Shown here: positions 57,524-64,000 of the stretch, in pieces
Numbering within the stretch: position 1 is the first letter of the stretch
Layout: each line of letters opens with the position of its first letter
DNA from: Burkholderia ubonensis subsp. mesacidophila
GTDB lineage: Bacteria; Pseudomonadota; Gammaproteobacteria; Burkholderiales; Burkholderiaceae
Length of the DNA: 64,000 nt
Assembly (NCBI RefSeq): GCF_002097715.1
Contig: NZ_CP020737.1
Location: 3,596,001 to 3,660,000, forward strand
Direction of reading: 5' to 3'
Translations under genes and position numbers: made by a program
Notes under the pieces: model-generated
Databases searched by the model: none
Told to the model about the DNA's origin: nothing
The model's input: the letters and a program-made list of their open reading frames with translations, nothing else

Positions 57524-58096
57524 TTACGGCATCTGAATCACGAAGGTCGCATACGTGCGCACCGAGCCGGCGCTCGTCGCACCGGTCGCGTAATACTGCG
57601 CACCGAAGGGAACCGGCATCGTGGTCGACGCGGCGAGGTTCACCGTCTTCATCGTCGCCGCGTCGCCCACGTGAATTGGCGATCCGTCGCCGTTCATCAA
57701 CTGGATCTGGACATTTTTGGCGCTCGCCGGGTCGTTCGGATTCTCGACGTCGAGATTGCCGTTCGCGTTCGTCGTGGCGCCCCGCTGAAAGTAGACGCGG
57801 ACCGCCTCGATGCTGCCGTCGCAACGCAACGGAATGGTGAAGGCCGTCGAACCCGCCGTCTGCCCCGTCGACGTCAGCGATGTCGTCGAAACGCGCGGCA
57901 ATTTGACCGTCTGCTTCTCCTGGCCGCCCACAACGGTACAGGTCACCGAGTGATAGGAACCCGCAAACGTGACCTTGACTGTGGGATTGCCCGCCCCCCA
58001 CGCGATGCCCCCCGGCCAAGCGAACATCGCGGCCGCTGTGCCCAATGCGATGCCCCCGATCCACTTCAATGCATGCGTTCGTATCATTCTGTCCAT
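57524..58096 (-). CDS. Fimbrial pilin of the chaperone-usher operon (second pilin)
   Basis: A 190-aa exported pilin of the FimA family. The signal peptide starts at ATG 58096 or 58087 (IRTHALKWIGGIALGTAAAMFA). The mature part: VKVTFAGSYHSVTCTVVGGQEKQTV with the first Cys of the disulfide, TAFTIPLRCDGSIEAVRVYF with the second, and the end SAGSVRTYATFVIQMP as donor strand. It is in the same family as the 61770 pilin (QYYATGATSAGSVRTYA vs QYFATGETTAGKVNTFA). Last fimbrial gene, 34 bp before the second dotU. Could be a minor or terminator pilin. Confidence 0.88.
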   Translation of the reverse strand: MDRMIRTHALKWIGGIALGTAAAMFAWPGGIAWGAGNPTVKVTFAGSYHSVTCTVVGGQEKQTVKLPRVSTTSLTSTGQTAGSTAFTIPLRCDGSIEAVRVYFQRGATTNANGNLDVENPNDPASAKNVQIQLMNGDGSPIHVGDAATMKTVNLAASTTMPVPFGAQYYATGATSAGSVRTYATFVIQMP

Positions 58097-58125
58097 GAGC
58101 TCTGCCTCACTTTGACGCAGGCGCG

Positions 58126-60915
58126 TCATTGCATCGCCGTCGTGCCGCAGCGCAAGCGCACGCGCGCCGCCATCTTGATCTTCCCCGCGTCCGCTGGTGC
58201 GGCAGGCACCGCATAGGGCAGGCTGCACTGGTCGGCGGCTCCAACTCCCCACTTCGCGGTCAGCTCGCCGGAGCCTTCCAGCCCGCGCAGGAATGCCATG
58301 CCGCCCTGGCCGACGCCGCCGATCGACTTGCCCGCGCCATCGAACAACTGGGTGCCCATCGGCAGCGGCGAGCCGTTCTGCCTCTCCATCGTCGCGAACA
58401 CCGGCCGGCCGCGCACCGTGCTCATCTTCACGAATACGACCGAGTTATAGCGCGGCACCACTTCCTCGCTGGTGTTCCCGAGTTCGACGTCGTCAGGGAT
58501 ACGGGACGGGTCGATCTCGACCGTGTTGACGCGATACGGCGTCAACGATGGAATCACCGCGTAGCCGAAACGATCGATCGATGCGCCTTGCCCGTTGACG
58601 ATCTGTCCGCCGGTCGCGCCCTTCGCCTCGATCAGCGCCGCCGCCTGACCGAGCGGCGGACTCAGTGTGACCCCGCCCCGATGCACGACCATCGCACCGT
58701 TCGCGCCGAACGACGCCTGACGCATCTGGTTGCTGAGCGACGCGTTCGCTCTGTAGGTGCCGACAGACGACCGGTAAGTACCGTAGCCACCGAACGAAGA
58801 GAGACGGTTGGCGTCGCCGACGATGTGTGATGCGGTGACCCCGTAGCTGAACGGCGCAATGGTTCCCTTGCTGCCGGACAGATCCATCTGAACGGCACTG
58901 TTGCCACGCGAATCGCGCGAAGCCGAGGTGGTCAACGAATTGAAGATGCTGCTCTGCGTATACGTCTGCTTGCCGAGCGGAATCGTCAGGTTGACGCCGA
59001 CCTGGGTGACCGTCCGGTCGCCGCCGTTACGTGCGCGCTGCGCATACACCGAATACGACATGCGCCGGAATGTGCTGTTGAAGCCGACCTGATACTGCAG
59101 ATCCCGCCCCCGCTCGCCTCCCCAGTAGTCCTGCGAACTACCGGTAATGTAGATCGCACTGCGATCGCCCAGGCGCTGGTTGACATTGATCTGCAAGCGC
59201 GTACGGGCCCGATAGTTATACTGACCAATTGAACCATTCCAATCTTTGCGCGCATTCACCGCGTCCTGGAGATTGAAGAAGTTCGACGTCGAATAGCGGT
59301 ACGCGGCCACCGAAAAATTGGTGCCGGTCGACGTCATCATCTTGCCGTAGGTCACACGGGAGCTGACGCCATGGTACGTGCGACTGCCGGGCACACTCGT
59401 GTGGGCGGACGTGACGTCGAAAGCAAACGCGCCGACCGACGTATTGAACGCCATGCCGAACAGGCCGGAACCATAGCCGGCCGACGACAACACACCGGCA
59501 TAGGCGGTGACGAGGTTCGTGATGCCGCGCTGGTAAGTCAACTGGGCGACCCAAGGCTTCGCATCGGAAAAACCGTCCCGGTACTGCCCGACAGTGACAT
59601 TGAAGCGGTGCTGACCGGGCCGCAACAGTTGCGGAACGGCGGCGAACGGCACCGAGAAGCGCCGCACGCGCCCGTCCGATTCGGTAACCGTCACCTCGAG
59701 GTCCCCGCCGTAGCCGGTGGCGGGCAGATCGTTGAACTCGAATGGCCCCGGTGAAACGGTCTCTTCATAGACCGTGTTGCCGCCCTGCCGCACGACCACC
59801 CGCGCATTGGTGTCCGCAACACCGCGGATCGTCGGCGCGTAAGCCTGCAGCGAATTCGGCAGCATGCGGTCGTCGCTCGACAACTGGGCACCGCGCACGC
59901 TGAAAGAATCGAAGATATCGCCGCTCGTGAAGCTGTCGCCGAGCACGATCTGGCTGCGCAACGCCGTGATGTCCCGCTGAACGAAGGTTTCGAGGCTACG
60001 CCAGGATACGCCCGGCCCGCGGCTCGCCCAGTTCAGGTTCGAGCGGTGGCGAAAACGCCACGGGCCGACATTCACGCCCGACTGCAAGCCGGTATACAGG
60101 CTGCTGGAGTTGTGCCCGTAGAAGTTGCTCTCGCTCGTGTACCCGTTGACGTTGTACTGCAGCAGCCCGACGTTGATCCCCTCGTCCCAGCGCGACGGAT
60201 CAACGTAGCCTTGGGCCGTCTTGCTCATCTCGACCTGCGGAATCGTCAGGTCGATCTTCAGATCCGCGCTATCGAACGTATAGGTCGCGTCGGGTATCGT
60301 TTCGCGGAGCGCCAGGCAGGCGTCCGGCCCAGGCTCATGCGCGGCCGGGGCGCCGTCATCGCCTTCCGGCTTCGGTTGCCGAAGCCGGCTCGCGACCTTG
60401 TCGCCGTCGACACCGAACTGCTCCAGCATCGTGAGCGGGAAGCATGGCACGGCGACGTCGCTGCCGGGCACCGCGCGGAACAGCACGTCGTAACGCCCGC
60501 GCCCTTTGCCGTTGACGCTCACATCGACAGCGTAATTCCCCGGCTCGACCGGATTGCCTTTCGCGAAACGCGACAGATCGACGCCACTGCCGGCGAACAG
60601 CCGGGGGTTGAACGCCACCACAGCGGGCTCCGTCGCCGTACGAGCCGCCACGTGCATCACCGGCTCTGTCATGGTGCGAGCCGCCATGTACATCGCCGGC
60701 TCCGTCGTTGCGCGAGCCGCCATGTGCATCACCGGCTCCGCACCCGCCTGCTGCTCGGTATCGCGCCAGTCCAGCTCTGCCGCGCAAGCGTCGTCGCCAA
60801 GCAAGCCCATACCAAACGCCAGACTGACCGCCAAAGCCACCCGCCGGCGGCGAAAGACGCTCAGATCAACATCGTGACCACCGCCAGGCGCGATTTTTTT
60901 TGCTGCTCGAACCAC
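58126..60915 (-). CDS. Outer-membrane fimbrial usher (FimD family)
   Basis: Outer-membrane pore that orders and exports chaperone-bound pilins. It is 929 aa from GTG 60915, backed by GAGGA upstream; a long Arg-rich n-region comes before the signal helix (VALAVSLAFGMGLLGDD). The usher proper starts at FNPRLFAGSGVDLSRFAKG near residue 101, instead of right after the signal peptide: residues about 50-98 are an inserted Met/Ala/Arg repeat. Then the N-domain, TM barrel with plug (VVRQGGNTVYEETVSPGPFEFNDLPATGYGGDLEVTV with breaks), and C-domains with Cys pair near the end (DQCSLPY, LRCGTT). Confidence 0.93.
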   Translation of the reverse strand: MVRAAKKIAPGGGHDVDLSVFRRRRVALAVSLAFGMGLLGDDACAAELDWRDTEQQAGAEPVMHMAARATTEPAMYMAARTMTEPVMHVAARTATEPAVVAFNPRLFAGSGVDLSRFAKGNPVEPGNYAVDVSVNGKGRGRYDVLFRAVPGSDVAVPCFPLTMLEQFGVDGDKVASRLRQPKPEGDDGAPAAHEPGPDACLALRETIPDATYTFDSADLKIDLTIPQVEMSKTAQGYVDPSRWDEGINVGLLQYNVNGYTSESNFYGHNSSSLYTGLQSGVNVGPWRFRHRSNLNWASRGPGVSWRSLETFVQRDITALRSQIVLGDSFTSGDIFDSFSVRGAQLSSDDRMLPNSLQAYAPTIRGVADTNARVVVRQGGNTVYEETVSPGPFEFNDLPATGYGGDLEVTVTESDGRVRRFSVPFAAVPQLLRPGQHRFNVTVGQYRDGFSDAKPWVAQLTYQRGITNLVTAYAGVLSSAGYGSGLFGMAFNTSVGAFAFDVTSAHTSVPGSRTYHGVSSRVTYGKMMTSTGTNFSVAAYRYSTSNFFNLQDAVNARKDWNGSIGQYNYRARTRLQINVNQRLGDRSAIYITGSSQDYWGGERGRDLQYQVGFNSTFRRMSYSVYAQRARNGGDRTVTQVGVNLTIPLGKQTYTQSSIFNSLTTSASRDSRGNSAVQMDLSGSKGTIAPFSYGVTASHIVGDANRLSSFGGYGTYRSSVGTYRANASLSNQMRQASFGANGAMVVHRGGVTLSPPLGQAAALIEAKGATGGQIVNGQGASIDRFGYAVIPSLTPYRVNTVEIDPSRIPDDVELGNTSEEVVPRYNSVVFVKMSTVRGRPVFATMERQNGSPLPMGTQLFDGAGKSIGGVGQGGMAFLRGLEGSGELTAKWGVGAADQCSLPYAVPAAPADAGKIKMAARVRLRCGTTAMQ
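60624..60731 (-). repeat. Three 36-bp tandem repeats in the usher gene
   Basis: Units 60624-60659, 60660-60695 and 60696-60731 are near-identical on the plus strand (core CGAGCCGCCATGTACATC), with a fourth partial copy from 60732. On the coding strand each encodes 12 residues of the type EP(V/A)M(H/Y)(M/V)AAR(A/T)xT. They sit between the signal peptide and the N-domain of the usher. Confidence 0.92.
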
Positions 60916-60951
60916 TCTTCGATCCTCATCGTTTCCGACACAGTCGGCTGG

Positions 60952-61680
60952 TTATTCCGCCGTGGCCGAACCTGCGACCTCCGCGCCGTAATCGTTGAGT
61001 AGCTTGTAAGAAACTGTGCCTCGCGCGAGCGTGCTACGCGTACCCTGCTGCTGCATAAACGACAGGTGGCCGAACGGCGCCACCATGGACGGGTCGAACC
61101 GGATTTCCTTGTCACCGGCCTTCAATTCCACACGGCTGAACGACACGTAATAGGGCGACGGATTGTCGACGCGCAGGACGCTCTGCCCTTTGCCGTCGTG
61201 CACGACCTTCCACTTCAGCAACTCGCCCGAAGGCCCGTCCTGAAGCGCGGCCGGCCGGAAAAACAGCTTGATGCGCGTGCGAAAGGCAAGCTGCAGCAGA
61301 TTCGTGTCTTCGGCATTCGCCGGCTGTGGAGGAATTTCCTGCACGTTGAGCCAGAACAGCGACTCGCGATCCGTCGGCAGATTCGTGCCCGTGTACATGA
61401 CGCGCAACGTCTGCCCCTTTTTCGGCTCGACGCGAAACACCGGCGGCGTCAGCACGAACGGCACCGTGATCTGATCAGGATTGGCATCCGAATCACCGTC
61501 GTCAATCCACGACTGCACCAGCACGGGCGCCGTCTCGATGTTCGTCAACCGCACATTGACTTCGCGACTCTGCTCCGGGTACACGACCCGCGTACCCGTG
61601 ATCACGATCGCCGCCTGGGCCGACAGCGCCGCCATGCCTAACGCAAAAGCTGCCGCGCCCTTCCATTTCCATGACCTCAC
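60952..61680 (-). CDS. Periplasmic fimbrial chaperone (FimC/PapD family)
   Basis: Binds pilins as they enter the periplasm, completing their fold with its own G1 strand. It is 242 aa: signal peptide ending SAQA near residue 23, AIVITGTRVVYPEQSREVNVRLTN (first strands), VQSWIDDGD, the chaperone signature FVLTPPVFRVEPKKGQTLRVMYTG with the key basic residues, SLFWLNVQEIPP, and RIKLFFRPAAL. Strong ribosome site AGGAGG at 61685-61690 and a long hairpin upstream. Second gene after the major pilin. Confidence 0.94.
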   Translation of the reverse strand: MRSWKWKGAAAFALGMAALSAQAAIVITGTRVVYPEQSREVNVRLTNIETAPVLVQSWIDDGDSDANPDQITVPFVLTPPVFRVEPKKGQTLRVMYTGTNLPTDRESLFWLNVQEIPPQPANAEDTNLLQLAFRTRIKLFFRPAALQDGPSGELLKWKVVHDGKGQSVLRVDNPSPYYVSFSRVELKAGDKEIRFDPSMVAPFGHLSFMQQQGTRSTLARGTVSYKLLNDYGAEVAGSATAE

Positions 61681-61704
61681 GCAACCTCCTTGATCGATCG
61701 TCGC

Positions 61705-61745
61705 GCGGGCTCCGGATGCTTCGCAGCGAAGCCTCCGGAGCCCGC
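61705..61745 (-). promoter_or_regulatory. Long hairpin between major pilin and chaperone genes
   Basis: GCGGGCTCCGGA (61705-61716) pairs perfectly with TCCGGAGCCCGC (61734-61745); inside, after a 1x1 mismatch, GCTTCG (61718-61723) pairs with CGAAGC (61727-61732) over a CAG loop. It has no T-run, so it is likely an mRNA 3'-end stabiliser or attenuator that keeps the major pilin message high relative to chaperone and usher, as in other fimbrial operons. Confidence 0.75.
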
Positions 61746-61769
61746 TTGAGGACTACTTGCGACTCGGAA

Positions 61770-62348
61770 TCACTGATAGGCGAGCGTGAAGCGAGCGAAG
61801 GTATTCACCTTACCCGCGGTGGTCTCGCCGGTCGCGAAGTACTGGCCGCCGTAGGTCATCGTCACGCCACGGTCGGTACCCTTACCCGCCACGTCGTGGT
61901 ACCGGCCGGTCGAACCAGCGCGAATCCCCGTACCGTCGCTGTTCACCAGTTGAACGACGACGTTCTTTGCTGCCGTGGCATCCGTGAGCAGGTTCTTGAG
62001 GTTGCCGGTATCCGGATCCATGTTGGTCATCTCGAAGTGGGCAGCGACCTTGTTCACGTCAGCCGCGCAACTCGTCGCGGTGATATCGAACGATGTCGAG
62101 CCGGCCGTATCGCCACGCTTCGCCAGATTGACCGTCGAGATCTTCGGCAGAATCACTTTCTTGTCCTCATCCCCTGCCTTGAGCGAACACGTGCTCGCGG
62201 TCAGCTCGCCGTCGAATGTCACCTTGCCTTGCGTCACCGCGGGCACCGTGGGCTCCGTGGGCTCTCCCGTGGTCGCTGCGAATGCAGGCGATGCCGCCCA
62301 CGAACCCAGCAGCATCGCAGCGGAAATACCCAATACTTTCTTTTTCAT
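61770..62348 (-). CDS. Major fimbrial pilin
   Basis: A 192-aa FimA-family shaft pilin: signal peptide VLGISAAMLLGSWAASPAFA, donor strand near VPAVTQGKVTFDGEL, disulfide Cys in ASTCSLK and TATSCAAD, QLVNSDGTGIRAG, end GKVNTFARFTLAYQ with the penultimate aromatic. Ribosome site AGGAG before ATG 62348. It leads the chaperone-usher operon and is followed by the hairpin. Its conservation with the second pilin suggests duplication. The tip adhesin is missing from this operon. Confidence 0.94.
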   Translation of the reverse strand: MKKKVLGISAAMLLGSWAASPAFAATTGEPTEPTVPAVTQGKVTFDGELTASTCSLKAGDEDKKVILPKISTVNLAKRGDTAGSTSFDITATSCAADVNKVAAHFEMTNMDPDTGNLKNLLTDATAAKNVVVQLVNSDGTGIRAGSTGRYHDVAGKGTDRGVTMTYGGQYFATGETTAGKVNTFARFTLAYQ

Positions 62349-62885
62349 TTAACACTCCTACTCAAATAAAAGTACACCGAACATATCAGCCAGGTTCACG
62401 AGCCGTCATGCCGCCCATATACGCCATGTTTATCTCGTATTAATCGAACCCGCGAAAAATACTATCAATCCAACTTCATCGGGGATATAGGACAAGTTCA
62501 AACCTTCAGGAAGTTCTAGATCGACTACCCCATGAAATCCGAACGAAATGTGTAATTTGTTAAAAAAGCTGCGACTTGTTTAAGAACCGAACCGAAGCAA
62601 GAGGCCATCACGGCTTTTCCATGAGAAAAGCTGGAATTCGAAGCCTGTTTCGTTTGCCGGATGCGAGGACTCTGTCCGGCACTGGTCGATGAAGCCGGTC
62701 GCTCTCGATGGCAAATGCTTCCCAGCGCTGCCGAAACGCGAACACGGCCGAACGGCTATCGGAGCATGCCGTCGATTCGTGGCCGGCGGCGACGCCGGGA
62801 TTTCCCGCGCTTCCTGCTGCGCCATTACTCGATCGTCCATCTTCTGATCGCCATGCCGGCAATCGGTATGGCCCCGTTCCGCGCG
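62349..62885. promoter_or_regulatory. 537-bp AT-rich promoter region of the fimbrial operon
   Basis: No gene supported. AT-rich stretches at 62350-62400 and 62450-62590. On the minus strand TTGATA (plus 62465-62470) may be a -35 box, but the -10 partner is poor. The right part, 62600-62885, is GC-rich and crossed only by shadow frames of the gene on the right. No terminator for that gene is clear. Confidence 0.4.
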
Positions 62886-63998
62886 TCAAAACACGTAGCC
62901 GATCGTCGTCGCGCGCTTTTGATCGGCTTCGGAAGACGGCCCGTTCGACGCCAGGACCGCCACGTTCGTCACGACGTCGCCGTATGCGCGGCGCGGCGGC
63001 ATATCGACCTTGATGGTGCGGTCCTGCGCGGCCGCAACCGGGGCCATGATGTTGTCGTAGATCGCGCCGCCCCGGTGCGGGCTGCCGTACCGTTCGCGTC
63101 CCACCGTCGTCAAGGTTGCCGCGCGCCAGCCGGTGTCGTACCCGGCGTCGACGGCATGCACCGCGTCGCGCGCCATCCGGTACGACTTCTGCGACGCCAC
63201 GGACGCACGCCCGCCCGCCTTGGGCCGAACCAGCGCCGCGGCGATCTCCACCGCACTCGGCAAGCCGGAGACGACGGACGGACGCTCCGTCGCGCGCGCC
63301 TCGTACGACGGCGGCGCGCTCCGCGTATCGGCCACGATCGTCGGAAGCCCCTCGGTGACGCGCCCGTTCGCCTTGGCGCGCGCGCCACGGCCGAACTGGC
63401 TGCGTTCGCCCGAACTCGCGCCGGGCACCGCGTCCGTGCGAACCCGCATCGCCACGCGCCACTCTGGTGAAGCGAGCGCCGCCATGCGCTCCGCGCGCGC
63501 GCCGGCCACCGCCGGCGCCTGACGGTGGCCGCCGATGCTGGCGACCTGTGCCGCAAGCTCGTCGAGGCTCGCCGACATCGGCGGCCCGACCGGCCACTGG
63601 CCATCAAGCGACTGCCTCAGCCCGGCAATGTGCATCGTCGGCAACGGGCGGGACGCGAAGGCGGCCTCGCCCCCCCTCGCTTCGGCCGGCAATGCGTCAC
63701 CGCGAACGACCGTAGAGACGGCACCCGCCGCCGGCACCGGCATCGGCAACGCGGCCAAGGTCGGCTTCAGCGTATCGAGCAGGCCCGCCAGCACCCGCGG
63801 CTCGGTGAACGCGGCTCGTCGCTCGGACAACGCGTGATAAGCGATCTCCCCGCCCAGCGTGGACAACGCGATGCTCGGCGACGCGGCGGGCTTGGGATCG
63901 GGAATGTCGAACGAGAACCGCGAAACGAGCGGCGCGACGACGTCGGCAGCCCAGGCCGTGAGCTGCGGCAACGCGTCATCGGGCAGCGGGCGCATCCG
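62886..63998 (-). CDS. Unrecognised Ala-rich protein, open at the right edge
   Basis: The frame is open at the window edge; ATG 63995 may be the start or an internal Met. At least 369 residues, no family recognised. It is Ala/Arg/Pro-rich with several strand-like pieces at the end (AAQDRTIKVDMPPRRAYGDVV and TNVAVLASNGPSS), KAGGRASVASQKSYRMARDA in the middle and LDELAAQVASIGG. No signal peptide, membrane segment or Cys is seen. The position upstream of the fimbrial operon, same strand, would allow a link to the T6SS/fimbria locus, but nothing in the sequence shows it. Confidence 0.6.
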   Translation of the reverse strand, partial: RMRPLPDDALPQLTAWAADVVAPLVSRFSFDIPDPKPAASPSIALSTLGGEIAYHALSERRAAFTEPRVLAGLLDTLKPTLAALPMPVPAAGAVSTVVRGDALPAEARGGEAAFASRPLPTMHIAGLRQSLDGQWPVGPPMSASLDELAAQVASIGGHRQAPAVAGARAERMAALASPEWRVAMRVRTDAVPGASSGERSQFGRGARAKANGRVTEGLPTIVADTRSAPPSYEARATERPSVVSGLPSAVEIAAALVRPKAGGRASVASQKSYRMARDAVHAVDAGYDTGWRAATLTTVGRERYGSPHRGGAIYDNIMAPVAAAQDRTIKVDMPPRRAYGDVVTNVAVLASNGPSSEADQKRATTIGYVF

Positions 63999-64000
63999 CG

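Noticed and set aside
62608-63597. Second frame on the minus strand over the right-end gene
   Set aside because: It is out of frame with the better supported 62886-63998 frame and Arg/Gly-rich throughout.

Overview
The window is a very GC-rich stretch with almost every codon ending in G or C. Its core genes (metK, dapF, xerC, hslVU, argB, slmA) look like the main chromosome of a Burkholderia, most probably of the Burkholderia cepacia complex. The genus call rests on protein similarity from memory and gene order; no rRNA or tRNA gene is present to confirm it. 

Positions 1-24800 are housekeeping and ordinary accessory genes. From the left they are: the 3' part of an aldehyde dehydrogenase, srkA kinase, a small conserved protein, an EamA exporter, a small membrane protein, an aldo/keto reductase, a DUF3185 protein, a phytanoyl-CoA dioxygenase-like protein, an Arg-rich hypothetical ORF, metK with a long structured leader, lpxL, a higBA toxin-antitoxin pair with a clear operator, the dapF-DUF484-xerC-rlmI cluster, a COG0523 zinc-type GTPase with a His-rich loop, a dksA whose zinc finger is degenerate, hslVU, a small membrane protein, a RegB/RegA redox two-component pair (minus strand), a Cys-rich CWC protein, and an overlapping argB-nucleotidase-slmA run. 

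Positions 24849-57489 hold a complete type VI secretion system (T6SS). clpV is on the minus strand. A divergent plus-strand operon follows: an FHA-like gene, tagJ, tssE, tssF, tssG, tssA, a fimbrial tip-adhesin gene and a Skp1-type GlcNAc-transferase-like gene. Converging on it is a long minus-strand block that reads, in its direction of transcription, ompA/dotU first (with a fimbrial operon upstream), then tssB, tssC, hcp, tssJ, tssK, tssL, tssM, tagF, an unknown gene, vgrG, PAAR and rhs. The VgrG carries a C-terminal tail made of 17 copies of an 18-bp repeat (PPPSET); the Rhs protein ends soon after its core with no recognisable toxin. 

Positions 57524-62348 (minus strand) are a chaperone-usher fimbrial operon: major pilin, chaperone, usher, second pilin. 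It runs with a 34-nt gap into a second DotU/TssL-like gene and a protein that joins a two-helix, TssM-like N-terminus to an OmpA peptidoglycan-binding domain. The fimbrial operon lacks a tip adhesin, and the only adhesin-like gene lies 22 kb away inside the T6SS operon. The two systems are therefore physically interleaved, which suggests a combined adhesion-plus-injection machine. This is the main candidate for something new here. The window ends in an unrecognised Ala-rich protein (62886 to the right edge).
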